This document shows, piece after piece, positions 44,139 to 52,053 of a stretch of 64,000 bases of DNA. Location: positions 36,872 through 100,871 of the forward strand of contig CAXBCF010000011.1 in NCBI GenBank assembly GCA_963973975.1, read 5' to 3'. The position numbers were made by a program, and so were the translations under genes. The DNA comes from UBA1494_A sp963973975. Its GTDB lineage: Bacteria; Bacteroidota; Bacteroidia; Flavobacteriales_E; Vicingaceae. The notes below the pieces were generated by a model. It was not told the DNA's origin, ran no database searches, and saw nothing but the letters and a program-made list of their open reading frames with translations. Position 1 is the stretch's first letter. Each line of letters starts with the position of its first letter.

Positions 44139-44960
44139 TTAGTCTGTGAAATTAATAGAAGGCAGTTGCTTTGATTTTTTTCTAAAGTCCATTGATACAT
44201 ATGCACTAAACCTCATAACCCATCGTTGCTTGTATAAGCTACCATCATTAAGATCTTGTCCTGTTGTGTACATCAAGCCTGCAGAATAACTCACCCTTGG
44301 ATTGGCGATGTAAACAAGAGAACCATATAACCTTAAATCATCTATTGGGCTGTCTACTACATTTTTACCACTTTGTAATATAATTTCAATATCTGGTTTG
44401 GCATAGAAAGTTCCAGGTTTTAACCGATTATTGCCCAATGGAATTTTCATACTGAATTGATATCGGTACCTATTTCTAAACATCCATTCTGCACCTTTTC
44501 TAGCAGACCTACTCCATCGATGTTCAAATCTAAGACGGTGAGTAATTTGATAATTTGCTTGCGGCATCACAAATAGAAATTCGTACCATAATCTTGGTTC
44601 ATAAACAAAAGGTTCATAAAGATCGCTACCAGGTTCTGGAGCGTAATCTAATCTTAATACTCCTCCAATTGAAGTATTTATATAAGGAGTCAGTTTATAG
44701 CCTAAAGCATGTCTGTTGTACAATTGTGCCATTCTCCCAACAAACTTTGTGTCGCCGTATTCTTTTCTACGATAATGAAGCTGAGCATCCCAAAAAAACT
44801 TTTCACTAATTCTAAAAATATTATAAGAACTCAACCATAAGTCAGTCTCAGATCCCTTCATTTCCTTTTCACGCTCAATTTCATTGTTTTGCGTAAAACT
44901 ACTTCCTGAATATAACAGACAAAGTATAAGGAGGATAAAAATTTTTAATTGTGTAATCAA
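44139..44960 (-). CDS. DUF2490 outer-membrane beta-barrel protein
   Basis: A 273-residue exported protein with a signal peptide (ITQLKIFILLILCLLYSGSS) and alternating strands typical of DUF2490, including LRFEHRWSRSAR, RNRYRYQFSMKIPL and a final RFSAYVSMDF strand. It begins with TTG, not ATG, overlapping the stop of the upstream gene by four bases (TTGA), which implies coupled translation. Function unknown. Confidence 0.8.
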   Translation of the reverse strand: MITQLKIFILLILCLLYSGSSFTQNNEIEREKEMKGSETDLWLSSYNIFRISEKFFWDAQLHYRRKEYGDTKFVGRMAQLYNRHALGYKLTPYINTSIGGVLRLDYAPEPGSDLYEPFVYEPRLWYEFLFVMPQANYQITHRLRFEHRWSRSARKGAEWMFRNRYRYQFSMKIPLGNNRLKPGTFYAKPDIEIILQSGKNVVDSPIDDLRLYGSLVYIANPRVSYSAGLMYTTGQDLNDGSLYKQRWVMRFSAYVSMDFRKKSKQLPSINFTD

Positions 44961-46903
44961 TGAAATACAAGTTGAAGGTTTATTATTTCAGCAGCTTCTT
45001 TAGGATTTTTTGTCCTTTTTATTTTTCGTTCTTGTTTTTTTGTTTCCTTATCTAATAAATTTATCATCCCATGAAATGCAATTCCAAAATTATTTTTATA
45101 TGCCTCAATTCGATTACAAGTCAATTCATCGATGTTTTTGAATAGGGCGGGTAATATTACTTTATTAAAAGATTTGAAGATAGAAGATTTACTCACTTCT
45201 TCCATATTCGTGAAAGTATAGGGATTAAAAACTTCTTTGGTGTAGGCATCTTTCACAGTGAAATACTGATTTGGTATTCGCTCGAGTAACAAGATTAATT
45301 GTTCAACTTCCTCGAAGCAATCGATTAACTGTGGAATTTTTGCTGCTTTTTTTTCAATATCTGAAAGATTGGAATAATGATTCAGCTCTTCATCTAAAAA
45401 GTTAGCAATACTCTTTGTTAAGTTAAAGCCTGCTAATTCATTCTGAAAATCACTGACCAATGAGTCATTTAAATGCTTTAAGTTTTTACTTTTTTCTAAC
45501 AATTCAGCTTCTTTATCAAGTAAATTCTGTTCTTTTTTTATTTCAAATAAGTAATAGTCTAAACTATCGTTGATAAACCTGATTTCATCAATCAAATAAT
45601 TCATGTAATTTCCTAAGAGTTCATAGGTGTTTCTTGATTTTTCCTGAAAATCTTGACTAAAAATATAAACCGAATCTTTCTGAATTCCTTCAATGATATC
45701 TAGTTTAACTTTAGAAGTAAATTTAATATTTTCTCGAATAAAACGATCTCTATCTAAGTAAGTTAGGTAGTTTTTAGTATGATAGAGTAACAAGGAGTCA
45801 ATCGAATTCCCAATTTGATTTTGGATGGCACTTAAAACTGCCAAATTGATATTTACTTTAGGACTTGAAATGTCGGCAAGATCAATTTTTGGGTTGTTGC
45901 TAAAAAGTAGAATAAGACTGTCTTTTAGCTTGACTTGATTGGCGAATTTCTTAAAGAAAACCGTTTCTTCTTCAAGGTATGGAAAGCTTTCTATTTTGGT
46001 TTTAATTATTGGTCGAAATGTTACATTGCTTTCAGTAAAAGTGATGGAATCAACTGATTCTAAATTAGAAAGGCTTTCTAAAAATAGTGAATATAAACCA
46101 GTTGAACCTTTTATTTTGAAAGGAGTGTTCTCATTTGCAACTTTAGCGATGAGTTCAATTATTTTAAAATAATTTTCTGATAACTCAACATCCTCAATTA
46201 CTGATCGATGTTCTTGGGCTGAAACTTGTAAACTCACCTTTGTTTCGTCCAGATAATTTATTTTTTCTTTTAATCTTCCTGACTCAAACACCCATTCTTC
46301 TAGTAGCTCTTTTTTCCCTTTTTTGTTATCCGAATAATAAGACCAAGTCCCCTCAGTGTAGCCCGTTTGACTAACTTCACCTTCCATGTAATTGCCGTTC
46401 TTTTTGATTTTAAGCTTTCCAGATACGATACCTTCTTGGTATGGAATAGCTGCAAAAAGAGTAGTGTCACTAATTGTTGATTGATTGTAATTCCATTTTA
46501 TTAATTCCCACTTACCAGTTTTATTACCATCTTTAATTAATCCACTATAGATTAGTTCTTCACCATTTAACTCATTTGAAAATAAATAATTATTGAAAAA
46601 ACCTGTGTTTTCGACTTCAGCTTGCCCTTTATGTATTTTCCAAAATCCATCAGGAAAATTATTGGAGTTGCTTCCACTTAGGTATATATAATTGAAAATA
46701 CTGTCTCTTTGATGATTAGGGATGGAATTGTAAAAGTGGAAAGTTCCATTTAGTATGGTGTCGCCATCAATTACCGTGAAGTGGAATTCTTTTTTGTATT
46801 CCTTTTCATCAAATACTTTTATTTCAGATTTTGATGCAGTTTGCTGACTGTTGCCATGAACAAAAATCAAAGTAAAAATGAAAAATAAAAGCAGTCGATT
46901 CAT
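44957..46903 (-). CDS. Large secreted coiled-coil protein with MORN/YwqK-like N-terminal repeats
   Basis: A 648-residue protein that I do not recognise as a named family. It has a signal peptide (MNRLLLFFIFTLIFVHGNSQ), then short G-x-W repeats such as PDGFWKIHKG, KTGKWELIKW and TEGTWSYYSD that resemble MORN/YwqK turns, then a long charged, helical region (about residues 240-640) with likely coiled coil around residues 430-520. No catalytic motif is visible. It shares the MORN theme with the third gene of the cluster, suggesting a joint envelope role. Confidence 0.7.
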   Translation of the reverse strand: MNRLLLFFIFTLIFVHGNSQQTASKSEIKVFDEKEYKKEFHFTVIDGDTILNGTFHFYNSIPNHQRDSIFNYIYLSGSNSNNFPDGFWKIHKGQAEVENTGFFNNYLFSNELNGEELIYSGLIKDGNKTGKWELIKWNYNQSTISDTTLFAAIPYQEGIVSGKLKIKKNGNYMEGEVSQTGYTEGTWSYYSDNKKGKKELLEEWVFESGRLKEKINYLDETKVSLQVSAQEHRSVIEDVELSENYFKIIELIAKVANENTPFKIKGSTGLYSLFLESLSNLESVDSITFTESNVTFRPIIKTKIESFPYLEEETVFFKKFANQVKLKDSLILLFSNNPKIDLADISSPKVNINLAVLSAIQNQIGNSIDSLLLYHTKNYLTYLDRDRFIRENIKFTSKVKLDIIEGIQKDSVYIFSQDFQEKSRNTYELLGNYMNYLIDEIRFINDSLDYYLFEIKKEQNLLDKEAELLEKSKNLKHLNDSLVSDFQNELAGFNLTKSIANFLDEELNHYSNLSDIEKKAAKIPQLIDCFEEVEQLILLLERIPNQYFTVKDAYTKEVFNPYTFTNMEEVSKSSIFKSFNKVILPALFKNIDELTCNRIEAYKNNFGIAFHGMINLLDKETKKQERKIKRTKNPKEAAEIINLQLVFH

Positions 46904-46907
46904 TACG

Positions 46908-47093
46908 CTATTTATTGAACAAATGGTCTATTTCTTCCTTAGAAAAGTCTGAAATACAAGCGCTAAATAGATTGTCATCTGCTCTTTTTTGGTTGTAATT
47001 GATAGTTAAAATTCGAAAGTCAAAACTATTAAACCTTCTTCTTATTCTATTGTGTATTGTGTTATTTAATTCAAAACTTTTAGGTTCAAAACC
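46908..47093 (-). other. Open frame without a normal start, possible gene remnant
   Basis: Between the rpoD terminator and the coiled-coil gene the minus strand keeps an open frame of 61 codons ending TAG four bases before the next ATG. The peptide looks protein-like (FDFRILTINYNQKRADDN, then FSKEEIDHLFNK) but has no ATG, GTG or TTG start. It could be the 3' end of a lost gene or a small coupled gene with an unusual start. I do not recognise the sequence. Confidence 0.3.
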
Positions 47094-47102
47094 TTAAACT
47101 AA

Positions 47103-47143
47103 TGGAAAGAAAAAGTCCCATCTTTTGATAGCAAAAAATGGGA
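47103..47143 (-). terminator. Terminator of the sigma factor gene
   Basis: On the minus strand a stem of GTCCCAT and ATGGGAC encloses a 16-base loop and is followed by TTTTTCTTT. It lies about 20 bases past the rpoD stop. Confidence 0.7.
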
Positions 47144-47162
47144 CCTAATATAATTTTAAAAC

Positions 47163-48026
47163 CTATAAATAAGTTTGTAAATTAGTTTGATTTGAAACTC
47201 TTCTTAGCCTTCTCAAACCTCTTTCTTTAATTTGTCTAATTCGTTCTCTTGTTAAGCCAAAAGTATTTCCGATTTCTTCCAAAGTCATTTCACTCGCTCC
47301 ACCAAGTCCGTAAAACAAACGAATAACTTCGGCTTCCATTCCTTTCAAATACGCTAATGTTCTTTCTAAGTCTTGCGACAAAGATTCGTGCAATAAGGAA
47401 TCTGAAGGATCAGGAGTGTCTGAATTTTCTAATACACTTACCAAACTATTGTTATCGTCATCGTTGCTCATTGGAGCATCAATAGAAACTTGCTTTTTGG
47501 ACATTTTTAAAGACATTTCTACCTTGTTTACATCCATTTCAGTCAATTCACTAAGCTCTTCAGCAGTTGGTGTACGTTCGTTTTTTTGCTCGAACTCATT
47601 TGAGGCTTTGCTAATTTTCTGAATTTCACCTAAGCGGTTGTGAGGTAAACGTATGGTTCTAGAATTGTCTGCAGCAGCTTTCAAAATACTTTGACGAATC
47701 CACCAAACAGCATAAGAGATAAATTTAAACCCCTTTGTATGGTCGTACCTTTTTGCAGCTTCTATTAATCCAAGATTTCCTTCATTGATCAAATCTTCAA
47801 GGGTCAATCCTGTGTTTTGGTATTGTTTCGCAACAGAAATCACAAATCGAAGGTTAGCTCGAACCAAACGGTTCAACGCTCTTTCGTCTCCACTTTGAAT
47901 TTTTATTGCTAATTCAACTTCCTCTTCAGCCGTAATCATCTCTTCTTTAGATACATCTTGCAAGTATTTCTCTAAAGATTTACTTTCCCTCTTGGTAATC
48001 TGTTGACTGATTTTGAGTTGTCTCAT
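47163..48026 (-). CDS. rpoD: Primary RNA polymerase sigma factor (RpoD/SigA)
   Basis: The 287-residue protein has regions 1.2 to 4.2 but lacks region 1.1 and the long non-conserved insert, as is normal for the Bacteroidota primary sigma factor. Region 2 is seen in NLRFVISVAKQYQNTGLTLE and GFKFISYAVWWIRQSI, region 3 after RTIRLPHN, and the region 4.2 HTH in MTLEEIGNTFGLTRERIRQI. In this phylum it recognises -33 TTG and -7 TAnnTTTG, boxes seen repeatedly in this window. Confidence 0.95.
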   Translation of the reverse strand: MRQLKISQQITKRESKSLEKYLQDVSKEEMITAEEEVELAIKIQSGDERALNRLVRANLRFVISVAKQYQNTGLTLEDLINEGNLGLIEAAKRYDHTKGFKFISYAVWWIRQSILKAAADNSRTIRLPHNRLGEIQKISKASNEFEQKNERTPTAEELSELTEMDVNKVEMSLKMSKKQVSIDAPMSNDDDNNSLVSVLENSDTPDPSDSLLHESLSQDLERTLAYLKGMEAEVIRLFYGLGGASEMTLEEIGNTFGLTRERIRQIKERGLRRLRRVSNQTNLQTYL

Positions 48027-48075
48027 TTTTTTATTTTAAATTAACTTGATATTAACGCAACTTACATTGCAAAAA

Positions 48076-48429
48076 TTATGCTAAACTATTTTTTTTACTT
48101 ACAATAGTTTTATCAGAATTGAAAGTAAACTTCCAATTATTATCAAAAATCTGAGAGAGGTATCGATTGTACAAAGCCAATTTTACTTTGCCCGATCGAT
48201 CTTGTTTTTCTTTGCTCGGCTCACCGGTAAATTCATAAGAATAAATCTTAGGATGAAGATCCATGTACTTTTTTACGATTTTTACCATGGTAGCCATTAT
48301 TCGAAAAACCTCAAACTTATTTGTCAAACTGTATTCTTCCCCTTCAAATTCTTCATTAATAACCCCGAAAACAATCGAAGTGCTTAAAATATTATTTTGC
48401 TTTCTTCCAAATCGAACTTCATAATGCAT
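48076..48429 (-). CDS. Conserved hypothetical protein with uncertain, probably non-ATG start
   Basis: A protein of 117 residues if started at the only available ATG. Motifs include YEVRFGRKQNN, FGVINEEFEGEEYSLTNKFE, and YSYEFTGEPSKEKQD. The function is unknown. The frame continues upstream with protein-like sequence (YDIIPPPISSGSAYYFVTDS) up to a stop, but contains no ATG, GTG or TTG. A CTG at 48501 would add 24 residues and complete what looks like the first strand of the domain. Confidence 0.7.
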   Translation of the reverse strand: MHYEVRFGRKQNNILSTSIVFGVINEEFEGEEYSLTNKFEVFRIMATMVKIVKKYMDLHPKIYSYEFTGEPSKEKQDRSGKVKLALYNRYLSQIFDNNWKFTFNSDKTIVSKKNSLA

Positions 48430-48616
48430 GCCGCTATCTGTTACAAAATAATAAGCAGAACCACTGCTAATAGGTGGCGGAATGATATCGTAAGCTTTCA
48501 GAAAGTTTTAATTTTTAATGCACAAAATTAACCAAAAAAAGCATTAATAAAAATTAGTGATTGGAAGAAGTTTCTTGTAGCTCGAATGGCTAATTTTATT
48601 TTTTCAAAATAACTGT

Positions 48617-49375
48617 ATGAGAGGTTGGTTAAAATGGATTGCTGCGCTAATAGGATTTTCAATTTTTGGATTTTGGGGAGCTTTAATTGGGTATGCAATT
48701 GGTTCCATGTTAGATACTAGAGGGAGCGTAGAATGGGATGAAAAATACACTTCAGATTCTCAGTATTCAGCAGGGCAAGTTTATCAAAGAACAGGAACTG
48801 GAGATTTTGCTTCTAGCTTATTAGTTCTTACTGCTGCTGTGATGAAAGCAGATGGAAAAGTCCTCAAATCGGAGTTGGATTATGTTAAGCGATTTTTCAT
48901 CCGACAATTTGGTGAGCAAAAAGCGCAAGAGCAAATGAAAGCACTTAGAGATTTAATTAAAATGGAATTAAATCTCAGAGAAGTCAGCCATAATGTCCGC
49001 TATCAAATGCAATATGCCGGTCGTTTACAGCTTTTGCATTATTTATTTGGCATTGCTCAAGCCGATCAATTTGTCAGTGAGCCTGAGCAAAATACAATTC
49101 AACGTATTGCTGGAATGTTAGGAATTGGCAACGCAGATTTCGAATCGATCAAAGCCATGTTTGTAAGAAATACTGGAGCTGATTATCGAATTCTTGAAGT
49201 TACTCAAGATGCCAGCGATGAAGAATTAAAGCAAGCTTACCGAAAAATGGCCAAGAAATACCACCCCGATAAAGTATCGCACCTCGGTGAGGATGTAAGA
49301 CGACAAGCAGAAGAGAAATTTCGTAAAGTCCAAGAAGCTTATGAGAATTTAAAGAAAGAACGTGCTATCGTGTAA
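48617..49375 (+). CDS. TerB-like/DnaJ co-chaperone (DjlA-like)
   Basis: A 252-residue protein with an N-terminal hydrophobic, glycine-rich segment (GFSIFGFWGALIGYAIGSML), a TerB-like helical domain (about residues 70-175, with LTAAVMKADGKVLKSELDYV) and a C-terminal J domain with MAKKYHPDKVSHLGE carrying the HPD motif that stimulates DnaK. The order is that of DjlA. It probably recruits DnaK to the inner membrane. Confidence 0.9.
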   Translation: MRGWLKWIAALIGFSIFGFWGALIGYAIGSMLDTRGSVEWDEKYTSDSQYSAGQVYQRTGTGDFASSLLVLTAAVMKADGKVLKSELDYVKRFFIRQFGEQKAQEQMKALRDLIKMELNLREVSHNVRYQMQYAGRLQLLHYLFGIAQADQFVSEPEQNTIQRIAGMLGIGNADFESIKAMFVRNTGADYRILEVTQDASDEELKQAYRKMAKKYHPDKVSHLGEDVRRQAEEKFRKVQEAYENLKKERAIV

Positions 49376-49382
49376 AGTGATA

Positions 49383-49597
49383 GTGACTAACTTGTATGTT
49401 GTTGCATTATAAACCAATATTTAAAACTAAAACCACATAGAAACATAGTTTCTAATCAAGTAGAAAAAGAAAGCCATAGAAAATGAATTTTAAACATAGT
49501 GATTTCTATTTAAAGCAAGGCTTCTATGGTTTTAGCTCTAATAATTTTTACAAGCTATGTAACTATGTGGCTAAAAATAATAATGAATAGTTTCGAG
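49383..49597. repeat. CATAG-type inverted-repeat element, short copy
   Basis: About 215 bases with nested inverted repeats and no coding capacity. The outer arms are CCACATAGAAACATAG at 49433-49448 and CTATGTAACTATGTGG at 49555-49570 (14 of 16 pair); inner arms CCATAGAA and TTCTATGG pair perfectly. A related, longer copy is at 57415-57747. It fills the whole gap between the DjlA-like and rhomboid genes. Confidence 0.75.
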
Positions 49598-49616
49598 TGA
49601 TCTAATATACACTGGT

Positions 49617-50315
49617 ATGAAAAATTGGGAAAAGAAAAAGTTTTTTTTCAGCGCTTTATTTCCATTTCTATTCGTCGCTTTACTTTGGTTGGTAAAAGGA
49701 ATAGAACTGTTTTTCGATTTAAATTTTGTCAACTACGGAGTTTTACCCAGAAAAATTGAAGGCTTAAAAGGCATACTGTTTTCACCATTAATTCACGGAG
49801 ATTTTAATCACCTTTTCAACAATTCAATTCCGCTATTAATGTTGGGTTGGGCGCTCTTTTACTTTTACCGCCCCATTGCTTTTAAGATAGTTTTTTGGTC
49901 CTATCTTTTGGCTGGGTTTTACACATGGATATCTGCCAGACATTCCTACCACATCGGCGCAAGCGGTTTAGTTTATGCCTTGTTTGGATTTATTTTTATT
50001 AGCGGCTTTATTCGCAAATACATTCCACTAATTGCACTTTCATTTTTAGTTGCCTTTTTGTATGGTAGCCTAGTTTGGGGTATTTTACCATGGAAACAAG
50101 GCGTTTCTTGGGAAGGGCATTTTTGGGGACTTTTTGTAGGATTAATTTTAGCCATCTTTTACAGAAAGCAAGGTCCACAAAAAAAGGTGTATCAATGGGA
50201 AGAAGAGGAGGAAGAACTAAAATTTCCGAACCTTGAAGAAAATCTAGAGGAGGAAAATAAAGGTGATTCCATCGAATATATCTATCATTTTGTTCCTAAG
50301 AAGGAGGAAGAGTAA
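49617..50315 (+). CDS. Rhomboid family intramembrane serine protease (1)
   Basis: A 232-residue membrane protein with about six helices. The catalytic Ser lies in GASGLVYALFGFIF and the catalytic His in WEGHFWGLFVGLI; GDFNHLFNNSIPLLMLG is the family L1/TM2 segment. The C-terminal 50 residues are acidic and cytoplasmic. It is the first of three rhomboid genes here and is on the opposite strand to the others. Confidence 0.92.
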   Translation: MKNWEKKKFFFSALFPFLFVALLWLVKGIELFFDLNFVNYGVLPRKIEGLKGILFSPLIHGDFNHLFNNSIPLLMLGWALFYFYRPIAFKIVFWSYLLAGFYTWISARHSYHIGASGLVYALFGFIFISGFIRKYIPLIALSFLVAFLYGSLVWGILPWKQGVSWEGHFWGLFVGLILAIFYRKQGPQKKVYQWEEEEEELKFPNLEENLEEENKGDSIEYIYHFVPKKEEE

Positions 50316-50421
50316 GAAGTTAAAAGTGACTAAAGTAAAAAGTTTAAAGTTGGAAAATTAAAAGATAAAAACATTTTTCTTAATTCTTAATTTAAAATTA
50401 TTCATTCAACTATTCTCTTTT

Positions 50422-51321
50422 CTAATTCTTATTACTCGCCTTAAAAAGAAATTCTTTTTCTTCTTTACTCAAGGAATCATATCCTGATTGAGAAATTTTA
50501 TCTAAAATTTGATCTATTTTTTCTTGATCATTGCTGCTTTGAGAACCATATTTTTGGCTGCTGCTGCCTTTTTTGCTGTATTTTACCTTTAAATTCGATT
50601 TTTTACTCGATTTAAAAATTGCTTGTACAAAAGAAGTTGTAGTTGTTACCCAAGAAGTAATGTCGTTTCCATTTTTCCATTGCTTAGCAAAAAAGAAACC
50701 TAAAATTGCCCCACCAATGTGTGCAATATGACCACCTGAATTGGAATTTGAAATACTAATCACATCAAATACAAACCAAAAGATGGCGATGTATTTTAGT
50801 TTTACATTTCCTAGAAAAAGCAATCGAATGCTAAAGTCAGGAACGTAGGTTCCCACAGCAATTACAACAGCCATAACGGAAGCAGAGGCACCCAATGCCC
50901 TTGCGACAGGAGCAATGCTTTCAAAAACAGGGAAAATATTGAAAAAGAGAATGTACAAAACGGCTCCTGCTAAACCTCCTGCAATGTAAACTGTCCATAA
51001 TTTTCGCTCTCCTAAAAATTCAACAAAAATTTGTCCTAAGAAATAGAGCCAAAGCATGTTGGTGAGCAAGTGGAGAAATCCCACATGAAGAAACATGTAT
51101 GTAACCAATGTCCACGGTTTGTAGAGTAAGGAAGATAAGTTTGATGGCACTGCTAACCAATTCAAAGCCCATTGTTCTGGAGAAATATCAATGGTCATCA
51201 GCCAAAAAGGCAAATGCAACACTTTAATCCCAATAAAAACGATAAGGTTGGCATAAATCAATTTTACCAATAGCGTATTTTGCGAAAAGGAGGTACTGAA
51301 GCCCGATTGTTGATTAAACAT
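50422..51321 (-). CDS. Rhomboid family intramembrane serine protease (2) with C-terminal extension
   Basis: A 299-residue protein: rhomboid core (FLHVGFLHLLTNMLWLYFLG, Ser in GASASVMAVVIAVG, His in HIAHIGGAILGFFFA), followed by a basic linker and a short C-terminal helical domain with KIDQILDKISQSGYDSLSKE, matching the DUF6576-type ending seen in Bacteroidota rhomboids. Its start lies five bases from the third rhomboid stop. Confidence 0.92.
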   Translation of the reverse strand: MFNQQSGFSTSFSQNTLLVKLIYANLIVFIGIKVLHLPFWLMTIDISPEQWALNWLAVPSNLSSLLYKPWTLVTYMFLHVGFLHLLTNMLWLYFLGQIFVEFLGERKLWTVYIAGGLAGAVLYILFFNIFPVFESIAPVARALGASASVMAVVIAVGTYVPDFSIRLLFLGNVKLKYIAIFWFVFDVISISNSNSGGHIAHIGGAILGFFFAKQWKNGNDITSWVTTTTSFVQAIFKSSKKSNLKVKYSKKGSSSQKYGSQSSNDQEKIDQILDKISQSGYDSLSKEEKEFLFKASNKN

Positions 51322-51326
51322 TTATG

Positions 51327-52046
51327 CTATGAATTAGAGTTATTTTTCCAAGACCGAATTAGAAAGAAAGCAAACAACATTCCGCCCAAATGGGCAAAAT
51401 GCGCCACATTGTCATTGGGGTTATTCGCAAAACCCTGATACAATTCAAATATTCCGTAAAATGCTACAAAGTACTTGGCTTTGATTGGAATGGGAAGAAA
51501 AAGCAACATTATTTCTACATTCGGGAAAAGCATTCCAAAACCCAATAATATTCCAAAAATGGAACCCGAAGCACCAACAGTTGAAATGTTTATAAGGTTG
51601 TTGAGTTCAGCTGCTATTGGGTCAATGAAATTTCGACCGCTTTGACGAATTGATAAACCCTCATTAATTACAACTTCATACAATTCAGGATTGATTTCTG
51701 AAACAAGCGACTGGATGCGAATTTCTGAAACGACTAATTGAATAAGTCCCGCTCCAATTCCTGTAACCATGTAGAAAATTAGAAATCTCTTTGGCCCCCA
51801 GACTTGTTCCAACACGCGTCCAAACATAAACAAGCCAAACATGTTTGAAAAAATATGTCCAATACCGCCGTGCATAAACATATATGTCACCAATTGATGC
51901 GGGCGAAATAATTCACTGCTCCAATGATGTAGTCCAAGAAAATCAGCTAAACTAATGCCGTAATTAAACGCCAACAAGGTCGCTAAAAAGAACAGTCCAT
52001 TAACGATTAAAAGGTTTTTAACTACTGGTGGCAAGCTTCCAAACAT
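51327..52046 (-). CDS. Rhomboid family intramembrane serine protease (3)
   Basis: A 239-residue rhomboid with MFMHGGIGHIFSNMFGLFMF, Ser in GASGSIFGILLGFG and His in AHFAHLGGMLFAFFL. It lies between rhomboid 2 and mutL on the same strand with gaps of five to seven bases, so the three are one operon. Tandem rhomboids next to mutL recur in Bacteroidota. Confidence 0.93.
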   Translation of the reverse strand: MFGSLPPVVKNLLIVNGLFFLATLLAFNYGISLADFLGLHHWSSELFRPHQLVTYMFMHGGIGHIFSNMFGLFMFGRVLEQVWGPKRFLIFYMVTGIGAGLIQLVVSEIRIQSLVSEINPELYEVVINEGLSIRQSGRNFIDPIAAELNNLINISTVGASGSIFGILLGFGMLFPNVEIMLLFLPIPIKAKYFVAFYGIFELYQGFANNPNDNVAHFAHLGGMLFAFFLIRSWKNNSNS

Positions 52047-52053
52047 AATTTAA

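Noticed and set aside
48617..49375. Tellurite resistance gene
   Set aside because: The TerB-like domain is joined to a J domain with HPD, the DjlA arrangement; no other ter genes are present.
50316..50421. AT-rich gap with TTAATTCTTAATT-like words, also seen near 42610-42650
   Set aside because: Short simple A/T words of this type are common by base composition; similarity is too weak to call a repeat family.
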